Shown here: positions 26,389 to 35,359 of the stretch, in pieces
How positions within the stretch are numbered: the stretch's first letter is position 1
Layout of the letters: every line of letters begins with the position of its first letter
Origin: Algoriphagus sp.
GTDB taxonomy: Bacteria; Bacteroidota; Bacteroidia; Cytophagales; Cyclobacteriaceae
NCBI RefSeq assembly: GCF_030694375.1
Contig: NZ_JAUXYL010000026.1
Coordinates: forward strand, 62,001-126,000
Reading direction: 5' to 3'
Length of the DNA: 64,000 nt
Program-made: the position numbers and the translations under genes
Notes under the pieces: generated by a model
The model's database searches: none
What the model was told of the DNA's origin: nothing
Seen by the model: only the letters and a program-made list of their open reading frames with translations

Positions 26389-26895
26389 TTACACCCCTCC
26401 CCTTTTCCCCAATTCTACCACCCGAAGGTTTTGAATTTTTCCAGCCTCCAATTCAAAAAGCAACATCGTCCGCATGATATGAAATCCATGCCTTCCCATC
26501 GCACCGGGATTCATGTACAGGCAGTTGACAGTAGAATCAAACTCCACCTTGCAGATGTGCGAATGCCCACAAATAAATAACTGCGCCGCCGACTCCTTGA
26601 TTCTTTTTTTCACTCCAGTTGCATAGCGTGGAGGTTTTCCTCCGATATGAGTCATGAGCACTTTCACACCTGCCAATTCAAACTCCTGCCATTCGGGGTA
26701 GGTTTCTTGAATCGACTGATCGTCAATATTTCCAAAAACTGCACGAACAGACTTTCCTTTTGGCAAAGCTGCCATCACTTCCAAGCTACCAATGTCTCCC
26801 GCATGCCAAATCTCATCCACATCCTGTAGATATGTTAAAGTTTTGTGATCAATGTAACTGTGTGAGTCTGAAATCAAAGCGATCTTTGTACACAT
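26389..26895 (-). CDS. YfcE/MJ0936-type metallophosphoesterase
   Basis: I start at the ATG at 26895 (168 residues) because MCTKIALISDSHSYI places the first metal motif at the usual position. Calcineurin-like motifs in order are SDSHSY, HAGDIGS, FGNID, THIGGKP and GHSH, which together bind two metal ions. The short compact form matches YfcE-like phosphodiesterases, whose natural substrates are unknown. It is divergent from the rhodanese gene with 69 nt between starts. Confidence 0.88.
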   Translation of the reverse strand: MCTKIALISDSHSYIDHKTLTYLQDVDEIWHAGDIGSLEVMAALPKGKSVRAVFGNIDDQSIQETYPEWQEFELAGVKVLMTHIGGKPPRYATGVKKRIKESAAQLFICGHSHICKVEFDSTVNCLYMNPGAMGRHGFHIMRTMLLFELEAGKIQNLRVVELGKRGGV

Positions 26896-26964
26896 TTTGA
26901 AACGAAATGGAGTAAATTTTCTGTTCAATATGGCAGACCTTATTCACTAATTCAACAAATACCT

Positions 26965-27360
26965 ATGCAAACCAAATTAGTATTTCTATTCGCCTTCTTG
27001 ATTTTGGGAATTACAGCACAAGCCCAAACTGTTGAAAAGGATTCGATCAATGTCATTTCAATTGCGGAGTTCGAGAAAATGTCTTCCAAGAAGAAGAATA
27101 AAGTAATTGACGTTAGAACTCCCGAAGAAGTGGCAGAAGGACATTTACCCGGGTCATTTAACATTAATTTCCTTGGAGAAACCTTCAATCAGGAAATCGA
27201 AGCGCTCAACAAAAACAAAACCTATCTACTTTATTGTCGCTCTGGAGCGAGAACTCGAAAAGCTGCTGATCAGATGCGAAAAGCCGGCTTTAAAAAAGTC
27301 TACATGCTGGAAGGCGGAATCACCGCATGGAATGAAGCCGGAAAAACAATAGAAAAATGA
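26965..27360 (+). CDS. Exported single-domain rhodanese
   Basis: 131 residues with a cleavable signal (MQTKLVFLFAFLILGITAQAQ) and a rhodanese domain (about 30-128): VIDVRTPEEV, active loop YCRSGARTRKAAD with catalytic Cys, and MLEGGITAWNEAG. It is periplasmic, with no lipobox. The last 4 nt overlap the start of the aldehyde dehydrogenase gene (ATGA), so the two are translationally coupled. A functional reason for that pairing is not obvious. Confidence 0.88.
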   Translation: MQTKLVFLFAFLILGITAQAQTVEKDSINVISIAEFEKMSSKKKNKVIDVRTPEEVAEGHLPGSFNINFLGETFNQEIEALNKNKTYLLYCRSGARTRKAADQMRKAGFKKVYMLEGGITAWNEAGKTIEK

Positions 27361-28727
27361 AGTTGATTCAATCCATTAATCCATGGACCGGAGAGGTGAC
27401 TAAGGAATTTAAATCCTTAACATCCCAAGAAATGGATTTTAAAATTGATTTGGCTTCAAAATCTTTCGAGAACTGGAAGAGTACGTCCATTTTGGAACGC
27501 GCAAAGCTGATGAAAAGAGCAGGGGAAATTCTGCGAAAAAACAAAGAAGAATACGCCCGTATTATCACTTTGGAAATGGGCAAAATCCTTCGGGAGTCTA
27601 GGTCAGAAATCGAAAAATGCGCCTTGGCTTGTGATTACTACGCCGATAATGCGGAGGAATTCCTTTCAGCTGAAAAAATCAACCTTCCTGATGGAAAGAA
27701 GGCCAAAATCATGCATCAACCCTTGGGAACAATCCTGGCAGTGATGCCGTGGAATTTCCCGTTTTGGCAAGTTTTCCGTTTTGCTGCGCCGACCTTGATG
27801 GCTGGAAATGTGGGAATCCTCAAGCATGCTTCCAATGTGCCGCAATGTGCCATAGCGATCGAGTCTGTTTTTCGCGAAGCGAGCTTCCCAAAAGGTGTTT
27901 TCCAAAGCCTATTGATTGATTCCAAAGCCACTTTGACACTTCTGGAAGATGATCGCATCAAGGCAGTATCCCTCACCGGAAGCGAAAAAGCCGGGGCTGC
28001 AGTTGCCTCCACTGCCGGAAAAAATATAAAAAAATCACTATTGGAACTTGGAGGCAGCGATCCTTTTATAGTGTTGGCAGATGCTGATATTCCAAAAGCT
28101 GCCGAAATTGCAGTCCAAGCTCGGATGGTTAATTTTGGGCAAAGTTGCATTTCCGCCAAGCGATTTATCATTGAAGAGTCGGCTTATGATGAATTTTTGA
28201 AATTATTTCAGGAAAGATTGAGCATTTTGAAAGTGGGAAACCCCATGGACGAATCCTCAGATTTTGCCTGCATGGCAAGACCCGATCTGGCTTCTGAGTT
28301 GTATGAACAAGTACAGCAATCCGTGGAAAAAGGCGCAAAAATCCTTTTTGGAGGCCAAAAACCCAAAGCAGGAAGTGCCGAATTTAGCCCGACGATACTC
28401 GCAGACATTCCAGCAAATTCTCCGGCATATTCCGAGGAGCTTTTTGGGCCTGTTGCAAGCTTCTTTAAAGTCAAAAACACCACTGAGGCGATCAGAATAG
28501 CTAATGACACAGCGTTTGGGCTTGGGGCATCCATCTGGACAAGCGACCTGAAAAGAGGTGAACAACTTGCTTCCGAAATTGAAAGTGGAGCCGTTTTTCT
28601 CAATTCAATGGTGGCATCCCAACCTGCGCTTCCTTTTGGAGGAATTAAGAAATCAGGATTTGGACGGGAACTGGGGCGTCAGGGGATTTTGGAGTTCGTC
28701 AATTCCAAAACCGTTTATCTGGGTTAG
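27357..28727 (+). CDS. NAD(P)-dependent succinate-semialdehyde dehydrogenase
   Basis: A 456-residue aldehyde dehydrogenase that should oxidise succinate semialdehyde to succinate. PWNFPFWQVFRFAAP, the Rossmann motif SLTGSEKAG, general base E230 in LELGGSDPF and nucleophile C264 in FGQSCISAKR are all present. The short N-terminus and the GQSCI/AKRF pattern are those of the Sad/GabD-like subgroup found next to TCA genes. Its start overlaps the rhodanese stop. Exact substrate preference is inferred from subgroup resemblance. Confidence 0.85.
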   Translation: MKLIQSINPWTGEVTKEFKSLTSQEMDFKIDLASKSFENWKSTSILERAKLMKRAGEILRKNKEEYARIITLEMGKILRESRSEIEKCALACDYYADNAEEFLSAEKINLPDGKKAKIMHQPLGTILAVMPWNFPFWQVFRFAAPTLMAGNVGILKHASNVPQCAIAIESVFREASFPKGVFQSLLIDSKATLTLLEDDRIKAVSLTGSEKAGAAVASTAGKNIKKSLLELGGSDPFIVLADADIPKAAEIAVQARMVNFGQSCISAKRFIIEESAYDEFLKLFQERLSILKVGNPMDESSDFACMARPDLASELYEQVQQSVEKGAKILFGGQKPKAGSAEFSPTILADIPANSPAYSEELFGPVASFFKVKNTTEAIRIANDTAFGLGASIWTSDLKRGEQLASEIESGAVFLNSMVASQPALPFGGIKKSGFGRELGRQGILEFVNSKTVYLG

Positions 28728-28757
28728 AAACCTTATGGGATAAAGGTATGGACAACC

Positions 28758-28788
28758 TTTGCTTTTGCCCGATTCCTTTCTATTTTTA
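28758..28788 (+). promoter_or_regulatory. Candidate promoter for pdhB
   Basis: TTTG at 28758-28761 and TATTTTTA at 28781-28788 (7 of 8 to TAnnTTTG) are 19 nt apart, giving a leader of about 18 nt before the ATG at 28813. Confidence 0.5.
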
Positions 28789-28812
28789 CGAGCCAAAATT
28801 TTATCATTACAG

Positions 28813-29793
28813 ATGAGAGAAATACAATTTCGGGAAGCTTTGAGAGAAGCGATGTCCGAGGAAATGAGACGGGACAAAACCGTTTTTTTGATGGGTGAGG
28901 AAGTAGCCGAGTACAACGGGGCCTACAAAGTATCTCAAGGAATGCTGGATGAATTCGGTCCCGAGCGGGTCGTGGATACTCCAATTGCTGAATTGGGATT
29001 TGCAGGACTGGGTGTAGGTGCTGCGATGAACGGACTGAAACCGATCATTGAATTCATGACCTTCAATTTCTCTCTGGTAGCGATCGATCAGATCATCAAC
29101 TCTGCTGCCAAAATGTACGCGATGTCAGGAGGAGCTTACTCCGTTCCGATTGTCTTCAGGGGACCAACCGGAAATGCAGGACAATTAGGAGCTACACACT
29201 CTTCCAACTTCGAAAATTGGTTTGCCAATACCCCTGGCTTGAAAGTAATCGTCCCTTCTAATCCATATGATGCCAAAGGACTGATGAAAGCAGCTATCCG
29301 TGATCCGGATCCAGTCATTTTCATGGAATCTGAGGTCATGTATTCTGACAAGGGAGAAGTGCCTGAGGGCGAATATCTGCTTCCGATCGGGGTGGCTGAC
29401 ATCAAACGCAAAGGAAAAGATGTAACCTTGATTTCCTTTGGAAAAATGATGAAAGTAGCCTTGGAAGCTGCTGAAGAAATGGCAAAAGAAGGAGTAGAAT
29501 GTGAAGTCATTGATCTGAGAACAGTGCGACCAATCGATTATGCAACTTGCCTTGAGTCTGTAAAAAAGACCAATCGGGTAGTAATCGTCGAAGAAGCTAA
29601 TCCGCTTGCGGCAATTTCATCAGAACTGACTTATCATTTTCAGCGCTATGCTTTTGATTACCTTGACGCTCCGGTGATCCGGGTAAATTCAATGGACATT
29701 CCTTTGAGCTATAGCCCAAGCTATATTGAGGCGACGCTTCCAAATGTGAAGCGTACCATTGATGCAATTAAAAAAGTAACCTATAAGTCTTAA
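28813..29793 (+). CDS. pdhB: Pyruvate dehydrogenase E1, beta subunit
   Basis: The start is the ATG at 28813 (MREIQFREALREAM), where family members begin; 326 residues. This subunit pairs with E1 alpha to bind thiamine diphosphate and decarboxylate pyruvate. Visible landmarks are GEEVAEYNGAYKVSQGM, the glutamate region TPIAELGFAGLGVGAA, GPTGNAGQLGATHS, and the C-terminal transketolase fold (DLRTVRPIDYAT). Branched-chain E1 beta is the nearest alternative, but GAYKVSQGM favours pyruvate. pdhA is not adjacent. The gene ends before three terminators. Confidence 0.92.
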   Translation: MREIQFREALREAMSEEMRRDKTVFLMGEEVAEYNGAYKVSQGMLDEFGPERVVDTPIAELGFAGLGVGAAMNGLKPIIEFMTFNFSLVAIDQIINSAAKMYAMSGGAYSVPIVFRGPTGNAGQLGATHSSNFENWFANTPGLKVIVPSNPYDAKGLMKAAIRDPDPVIFMESEVMYSDKGEVPEGEYLLPIGVADIKRKGKDVTLISFGKMMKVALEAAEEMAKEGVECEVIDLRTVRPIDYATCLESVKKTNRVVIVEEANPLAAISSELTYHFQRYAFDYLDAPVIRVNSMDIPLSYSPSYIEATLPNVKRTIDAIKKVTYKS

Positions 29794-29810
29794 TACACCC
29801 TTAAAAACAA

Positions 29811-29848
29811 AAAAAGCCCGATTCAATTTTGAGTCGGGTTTTTTTTAT
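29811..29848. terminator. Terminator 1 between pdhB and TonB receptor
   Basis: GCCCGATTCAATTTTGAGTCGGG is flanked by A-rich sequence before and TTTTTTTT after, so it should act in both directions. It is 20 nt after the pdhB stop. Confidence 0.8.
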
Positions 29849-29912
29849 TCCACCTAATTCTATCTAATGGAGATTAGAATTAGAAGTTTTAAGTTGGTTT
29901 ATTCTTCATAAT

Positions 29913-29944
29913 AAAAAAGCCCGAACCTATGAGTCCGGGTTTTC
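29913..29944. terminator. Terminator 2 between pdhB and TonB receptor
   Basis: AAAAAAGCCCGAACCTATGAGTCCGGGTTTTCT has a short CCCG/CGGG stem with A-run before and T-run after; it is weaker than its neighbours. Confidence 0.55.
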
Positions 29945-30000
29945 TGTTACCCAATCTATCTAATAAAGTCTTTGTTCTTATTTCTAATCCAAGCTTGCTG

Positions 30001-30047
30001 AATGATTAAAAAACCCTGATTTTATAAATAAGGGTTTTTTAATCATT
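30001..30047. terminator. Terminator 3: perfect 17-bp palindrome
   Basis: The arms 30001-30017 and 30031-30047 are exact reverse complements (AATGATTAAAAAACCCT) around a 13-nt loop. Reading leftward it directly follows the TonB receptor stop and has T6 in the stem. Confidence 0.8.
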
Positions 30048-32566
30048 TATCTGTTTCGCACAGGGGCTGCAGCACCCTGTTCTTGTCCGCCATCTCCTCC
30101 GCCATCTTTCAAGTCATCATTGTTGATTGATCTTCTTCTTTTAGGACGCTGATCCATGGAAAGTTTCCCTATTCTGTAGCTGAAGTTCACTTTGAAATTC
30201 ATGTTTCTGGTGGCGTTTAAGCTGTTTTGAATGATTGTTGGGGTCACAATTTCATTTCTTACGACAAATTCTTTCGCCAGGAAGTTTTCAACTCCAAATC
30301 CAATGCTTCCTTTTTTCTCAGCAAACTGCTTGTTCATGCTCAACCCATAAACTGCAAATCCACCTGAAGTTCCCTGAAGCTGTACCTGTCGGCCTCTTGC
30401 GAAAGAGAACAATTGTACTTGCCAGCTCTTAGGCAGGGTGTAGTTACCGAAGATTCGTCCACTGACCACAAAACCTTCATTACTTGCGGCAAACTGTGGA
30501 TCTGTAAGTCCATTATCCAACATGGCATAGTACATGTCAAACCCACCATTTAAGGAGAATTTATTGTTGATATTCACATTGGCGAAAATGTTCGCTCCTA
30601 CAGTTTGTTCCTGACCGATGTTATCATAGGTGGTAGATATTATTCCACCTTCCTGCACATTTCTTATAGCCTGTATGGATCCGGTTGTATTTCGGTAGAA
30701 GGTGGTGAAATTCAGCGTCGTACCCTTTATGAATGTGCTGTATCCCAACTCATAGTTGTCCGTGAATTCCGGATCAAGTTCAGGATTACCCTGCGAAATT
30801 TGCAGTGGATTGGATGCCTCAATGTTAGGATTCAAAAATCTCAAGGAAGGTCTCTGAATTCTTCTGTTGTATGCGGCTTTGATCATGTTTCCATTTTTCA
30901 ATCTTCGGGAAGCATTTAAGCTCGGTACCCATGTTCCATAAGCTGGAATATCTGCCTGAAATTCAGTTCTGAAGTCGGCATTTATCGTGGTGTATTCATA
31001 TCTGACGCCTGGCTTCAATGTGTAATTCTCCAAGAAAGCGAAGGTATAAGACACATAACCCGCTGTTACATTTTGATCGTAACTGAAGTCGTTGTTTCTG
31101 GAAGGGTTCGGATCCACTACAAATTCTCCTGTAGCACCTTCTGCTTCGAAATAGGCAAAATCCGAATACGCCTTTCTCAGGATATTTTTTGCTCCGTATT
31201 CCAGAATTTGATTTCCTTTTTCATCCAAAGGAGTGACATAATCCAACTGAACAGTAAACTCTTCGTTTCTGCTTGGGTTATCGTTTTTCAACCTGGAATC
31301 GATCGTGCTGAAATCTTCTGTGAATAGGGTGTTGATGAAAGAATTTTCACGGTTGTTTCTGCTGTAAAGCGTCAACAAACTCAGTTCTCTTCCTTTTTTC
31401 TCAAATGATCTGGTGTAGTTTAGACTCACGTCCACCGAATTGCTCAGGTCCTTTGTATCGGTACTTCTCAGTCGATTGCTCATCAGAACATTGTTTCTGA
31501 AATTTTCTGTCAAGAAGTTGGTTTGCTCATTATTTGAATTTCTCAATCCAAAATTGATTGCACCGGTGATGAAATTATACTGATTGATATCGTAGTCAAC
31601 TCCAAAATTATATCTTCCGAAAATATCTCTCCTTTCCGTATCCGCAGACTGAATGACTCTGGAGATGGTGTTATCCGGATTGGTGATGATTTGCTCGTTT
31701 TCAAATCTTCCCAGCAAGTTATAGCCTGCACGTCCAAAACCACCCAGGCTAAAACCCAATTTCCCTTTTCTTGCGCTACCCTGAAGACCAAGGTTAGAAC
31801 CCCTCAAGCCAAATCCGGAGTTAACATTCAAGGTTACTCCCTGAAGGTTGTTCTTTTTAGTGATGATATTGATAACTCCTGAAGTACCCTCTGCATCAAA
31901 TCTTGCGGATGGAGAAGTGATCACTTCTACTGCTTTAATTTCGTCAGCAGGAATTTGTCTCAAGGCATCTGCGATGGATGAAGCTGCGATGGCGGAAGGT
32001 CTATTGTCAATCAACACCAGAATATTGGAACTTCCTCTCATGGACACGTTTCCGTCCAGATCGACAGAAAGCATGGGTACTCTTCTCAACACGTCCGTGG
32101 CATCACCACCTGCGGTGGTTTTGTCATTTTCAGCTTTGTAAATTGTTCTGTCTACTCGCTCTTCGATCAAATCACGCTGACCCTGTACAGTTACTTCCTG
32201 CAAGGCTAGGCCTTCGTCCGTCATACCGATTTCGCCGAGGTTGATATCAGTATCGGCAGAATTTATATTGATGGTGCGCTTCACGGTCTCATATCCCAAG
32301 AAACTAACTTGAAGTTCATAGGTACCCACAGAAAAACCTGTGATGAAGAAAACTCCTTCTCCGTCAGCCACAGCTCCGGAAGTACTGAGGTCAGTGCCAG
32401 ATTTGTAAAGCGCTGCAGTAGCATAACCAATTGACTCACCTGTCTTGAGATTTTTTGCTACACCAATGATTCGTGCAGGCTCTTTTCTTTCTCCAGCCTG
32501 CTGTGCAAAAGAAACAGAGGTTCCGAAAAATGTAATTGCGATAATTAAATTGAGTAATTTCTTCAT
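30047..32566 (-). CDS. TonB-dependent outer-membrane receptor with carboxypeptidase-like N-domain
   Basis: Start taken at the ATG at 32566, which opens a signal peptide (MKKLLNLIIAITFFGTSVSFA); 839 residues. A CarboxypepD-regulatory-like domain (about 30-115, GVAKNLKTGESIGYATAAL ... FLGYETV) leads to the plug (about 125-230: DVLRRVPMLSVDLDGNVSM, IDNRPSAI). The rest is an outer-membrane beta-barrel of the OMP_b-brl_3 type ending in a Gly/Gln-rich tail. Such receptors import ligands using TonB energy. No SusD gene follows, so a classical glycan SusCD pair is unlikely; peptide or metal-chelate uptake are options. It diverges from a LytS/LytTR pair that may control it. Confidence 0.9.
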   Translation of the reverse strand: MKKLLNLIIAITFFGTSVSFAQQAGERKEPARIIGVAKNLKTGESIGYATAALYKSGTDLSTSGAVADGEGVFFITGFSVGTYELQVSFLGYETVKRTININSADTDINLGEIGMTDEGLALQEVTVQGQRDLIEERVDRTIYKAENDKTTAGGDATDVLRRVPMLSVDLDGNVSMRGSSNILVLIDNRPSAIAASSIADALRQIPADEIKAVEVITSPSARFDAEGTSGVINIITKKNNLQGVTLNVNSGFGLRGSNLGLQGSARKGKLGFSLGGFGRAGYNLLGRFENEQIITNPDNTISRVIQSADTERRDIFGRYNFGVDYDINQYNFITGAINFGLRNSNNEQTNFLTENFRNNVLMSNRLRSTDTKDLSNSVDVSLNYTRSFEKKGRELSLLTLYSRNNRENSFINTLFTEDFSTIDSRLKNDNPSRNEEFTVQLDYVTPLDEKGNQILEYGAKNILRKAYSDFAYFEAEGATGEFVVDPNPSRNNDFSYDQNVTAGYVSYTFAFLENYTLKPGVRYEYTTINADFRTEFQADIPAYGTWVPSLNASRRLKNGNMIKAAYNRRIQRPSLRFLNPNIEASNPLQISQGNPELDPEFTDNYELGYSTFIKGTTLNFTTFYRNTTGSIQAIRNVQEGGIISTTYDNIGQEQTVGANIFANVNINNKFSLNGGFDMYYAMLDNGLTDPQFAASNEGFVVSGRIFGNYTLPKSWQVQLFSFARGRQVQLQGTSGGFAVYGLSMNKQFAEKKGSIGFGVENFLAKEFVVRNEIVTPTIIQNSLNATRNMNFKVNFSYRIGKLSMDQRPKRRRSINNDDLKDGGGDGGQEQGAAAPVRNR

Positions 32567-32824
32567 AGTGTTGTTTTCCAAAAGGGACTTCTGCCTATTG
32601 ATACCCCAAAGTTGAGGGCAATGTTTTGTCCTAAAAAATGTAATAGACCAGCAGGAACTCTTCATCGACAAATACCAGCAATTCCAAGACGAACTTCGAT
32701 AAATTCACGATTTAAGGCTTTATCCGCTCAATAGGGCTTTCCATGGGTCAAATCGCAGTTTTGGTAGATTGTGTTTGAGGGATAGAAGTAATTTGTTTTA
32801 GTTTGGATACTGAAAATCAACCAT

Positions 32825-33910
32825 ATGCTATCATTCACCCCTAAAAAAAGGCTCTCGGTTTTAGTACACATCCTCGGCTGGTTAATGCTGTGTATTGTAT
32901 TATTATTGCTCTCTCCGCTCTCCTGGCGGATGGGAGAAATCCAATTGCCTATCCAATTCTGGTGGAAACAGGTGTTTCTTGTTGTCCTGCTGATATCAGT
33001 TTTCTATACCAACGCATCCTTTACAGTACCCAAAATCCTCCTTCAGGGAAAAAACTACCTCTTCCTCTTGATCGTGATTCTAGGCGGCGTGTTTTTTTAT
33101 GGACTGATTATCTACTTTGAACAGTTTACGCTTTACTCTGAGAAAATGCACGTTGTATTCAGTCCTGACAAGCCCTTCGATCCGAACAGAAAACGATGGC
33201 TCCCTGGGGATGTATTCCAGATGTCGCTTTATCTGGTCTCTATCGGATTGAGTACTTCCTTGGCTTTGGTACAGAAGTGGCAAAAAGATGAAACACTCAG
33301 AAGAGAACTCGACAGGCAGCGGATCAATACCGAGCTTTCCTACCTCAAGGCTCAAATTAATCCTCACTTCTTCTTCAATACACTTAATAATATCTATGCA
33401 CTCACCAATCTGGATGTGAAAAAGGCGCAGGAAGCCCTCCTGAAGCTTTCCAGAATGATGCGCTACGTTCTCTATGAAAATCAGAAGAATGAAACCCTTC
33501 TGAGCAAAGAGGTAAAGTTTATTGAAGATTACATCGAGTTGATGAAAATGAGGATGACTGAAAAAGTCAAGCTTAAAGTCGAAATCGAAATTCCCAAACA
33601 TGATTTGATCATTGCACCGATGTTAATTTTGCCATTTCTGGAAAATTGCTTCAAGCACGGAGTCAGTTCACAGCATGAAAGTGAAATTCTGATCAAACTG
33701 GAAGTAATGGGAGATACTGTGTTTTTCGAAACCAGAAACCACATTTTCCCTGTAAATCCGGATAGTCCGGAAGCCCATGAAAACGGAATCGGACTGGCAA
33801 ATACCCAACGACGTCTAAGCCTGATCTATCCGGATAAACACCGGTTGAAGTTTGGAAAAGATGATTCCAAAATGGAGTATTGGGTAAACCTGACAATCAA
33901 TCTCGCATGA
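32825..33910 (+). CDS. LytS/YehU-type sensor histidine kinase
   Basis: 361 residues with four hydrophobic helices (about 10-32, 47-66, 77-97, 130-150), then a His_kinase domain with phospho-acceptor H181 in AQINPHFFFNTLNN and a C-terminal ATPase domain (LPFLENCFKHGV ... GIGLANTQRRL). This is the standard Bacteroidota partner of LytTR regulators. Its stop overlaps the regulator start by 4 nt. It is divergent from the TonB receptor gene with a 258-nt spacer, which suggests but does not prove that it senses receptor-related cues. Confidence 0.92.
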   Translation: MLSFTPKKRLSVLVHILGWLMLCIVLLLLSPLSWRMGEIQLPIQFWWKQVFLVVLLISVFYTNASFTVPKILLQGKNYLFLLIVILGGVFFYGLIIYFEQFTLYSEKMHVVFSPDKPFDPNRKRWLPGDVFQMSLYLVSIGLSTSLALVQKWQKDETLRRELDRQRINTELSYLKAQINPHFFFNTLNNIYALTNLDVKKAQEALLKLSRMMRYVLYENQKNETLLSKEVKFIEDYIELMKMRMTEKVKLKVEIEIPKHDLIIAPMLILPFLENCFKHGVSSQHESEILIKLEVMGDTVFFETRNHIFPVNPDSPEAHENGIGLANTQRRLSLIYPDKHRLKFGKDDSKMEYWVNLTINLA

Positions 33911-34650
33911 CTATAAAATGTGTCGCCATAGACGATGAACCCTTGGCTCTGGAGTTATTGAGCAAATTCATTGGCCAAACAGCCTTCTTGCAGCTGGAAG
34001 GAAAGTTTTCCAACGCTATTGAAGCGTTGGGCTTTATCAATCAAAATGAGGTTCAACTCATTTTCATGGATATCCAAATGCCGGATCTCTCGGGAATGGA
34101 GCTTGCCCGAATCCTTGATGGAAAAAAGAACTCTGAAAAAACCCGCATTATTTTCTGCACTGCCTACAATCAGTTTGCCATCGAAGGCTATAAAGTAGAA
34201 GCGCTGGACTACCTGCTCAAACCTTACAGCTACGAGGAATTTCTGGCAGCGGCTACCAAAGCTTACCAGTATTTTGATCGGATTCAGCAGGCTCCTGTGG
34301 CTAAAATTGCCGAGCCCGTTGCCCAGCAGGATTTCATTTTTTTGAAAGTTGAATACCAACTCGTCAAAGTGATGCTCAAAGATATCACCCATGTAGAAGC
34401 CTACAAGGATTATGTCAAAGTGCACCTGAAGTCCAAGCCCAACCCGCTACTTTCATTGACCAGTATGAAAAATATGGAGGAATTACTTCCTTCGGAAAAG
34501 TTTATGCGTGTACACCGTTCTTTTATTGTGGCCTTGGATCACATTGACTCAGTATCCAAGAATGTCATCCAAACCGGAGATCATCAAATCGCAGTAGGGG
34601 ACAATTACAAAGACCAATTCCTTGAGTTTCTGAGTAAGTGGATGAGTTGA
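33907..34650 (+). CDS. LytTR-family response regulator
   Basis: I start at the ATG at 33907, overlapping the kinase stop (ATGA); 247 residues. The receiver domain (2-120) has D9/D10, phospho-acceptor D55 in IFMDIQMPDLSG and K105-type LLKPYS. The LytTR DNA-binding domain covers about 145-245 (ITHVEAYKDYVKVHL ... FMRVHRSFIVALDHID ... VGDNYK). It receives phosphate from the coupled LytS-like kinase and binds direct repeats upstream of target genes. The divergent TonB receptor gene is the obvious candidate target. Confidence 0.93.
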   Translation: MTIKCVAIDDEPLALELLSKFIGQTAFLQLEGKFSNAIEALGFINQNEVQLIFMDIQMPDLSGMELARILDGKKNSEKTRIIFCTAYNQFAIEGYKVEALDYLLKPYSYEEFLAAATKAYQYFDRIQQAPVAKIAEPVAQQDFIFLKVEYQLVKVMLKDITHVEAYKDYVKVHLKSKPNPLLSLTSMKNMEELLPSEKFMRVHRSFIVALDHIDSVSKNVIQTGDHQIAVGDNYKDQFLEFLSKWMS

Positions 34651-34654
34651 GTCA

Positions 34655-34786
34655 GTGATCAGTTGGCAGTCTCAGTTTTCAGTTTTGTAAAAAGTAAGTA
34701 GTTAGTAGTAAGAGGTAAATCCGACTAACAACTTACTACTCACTCTTTACTACTTACCAAAACACTGACCACTCAAAACTGATCAC
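34655..34786. repeat. Long imperfect inverted repeat of GTGATCAGTT / AGTAGTAAG words
   Basis: GTGATCAGTT at 34655-34664 is matched by AACTGATCAC at 34777-34786. Inside are CAGT words, then AAGTAAGTAGTTAGTAGTAAG on the left against CTTACTACT and TACTACTT on the right. A loose 130-nt hairpin could form. The same words recur at 41423-41470 and 47636-47697. Confidence 0.7.
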
Positions 34787-34798
34787 TATCTTTACCCC

Positions 34799-35275
34799 AT
34801 GACCGATTCCCAAAAAAACTTCATGCTCCAAGCCATTGACTTGGCGAAAAAAGGAATGCTTGCCGGAAATGGCGGGCCATTTGGATGCATCATTGTTAAA
34901 GATGGAAAAATCGTCGGTCAAGGGTCAAACATGGTCCTGAAAACCAAAGATCCTACCGCCCATGCCGAAGTGGTAGCCATCCGTGATGCCTGCAAAAACC
35001 TGGATAATTTTCAGTTGGACGGCTGTGAAGTCTACACTTCCTGCGAACCTTGTCCTATGTGTCTCGGCGCAATCTTTTGGGCGAGACCTTCGAAAGTTTT
35101 TTATGCCTGCACCAAAAATGACGCGGCCGAGGCCGGATTTGATGATGACTTTATCTATCAGGAAATCGAGGTAAAACCTGCGGATCGCAAAATCCCCATG
35201 AACTCACTACTTCGTGAGGAGAGTCTGAAGGCATTTGAGCTTTGGAAAGAAAAAGGGGATAAGACGCTTTATTAG
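34799..35275 (+). CDS. guaD: Guanine deaminase (nucleoside/base deaminase family)
   Basis: The 158-residue cytidine-deaminase-fold enzyme has zinc ligands in HAEVVAIRDA (H55, catalytic E57) and PCPMCLGAIFWA (C85, C88). Length and the tail (FDDDFIYQEIEV ... IPMNSLLREESLKAFELWKEKGDKTLY) match the guanine deaminases of the Bacillus GuaD type better than tRNA adenosine deaminase TadA, so it probably turns guanine to xanthine. It stands alone between two repeat-rich spacers. Confidence 0.82.
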   Translation: MTDSQKNFMLQAIDLAKKGMLAGNGGPFGCIIVKDGKIVGQGSNMVLKTKDPTAHAEVVAIRDACKNLDNFQLDGCEVYTSCEPCPMCLGAIFWARPSKVFYACTKNDAAEAGFDDDFIYQEIEVKPADRKIPMNSLLREESLKAFELWKEKGDKTLY

Positions 35276-35279
35276 AGAT

Positions 35280-35350
35280 TAGAAGCAAGACCTTAAATCT
35301 TAGACCCTAGATGCAAGACTTTAGACACAAGACTTTAGACAATAGAAATC
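35280..35350. repeat. CAAGACTTTAGAC word repeat
   Basis: TAGAAGCAAGACCTTAAATCTTAGACC, then GCAAGACTTTAGACACAAGACTTTAGACAATAG, are tandem degenerate units of about 10-12 nt. They begin just after the guaD stop. Confidence 0.55.
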
Positions 35351-35359
35351 AAGATATCC

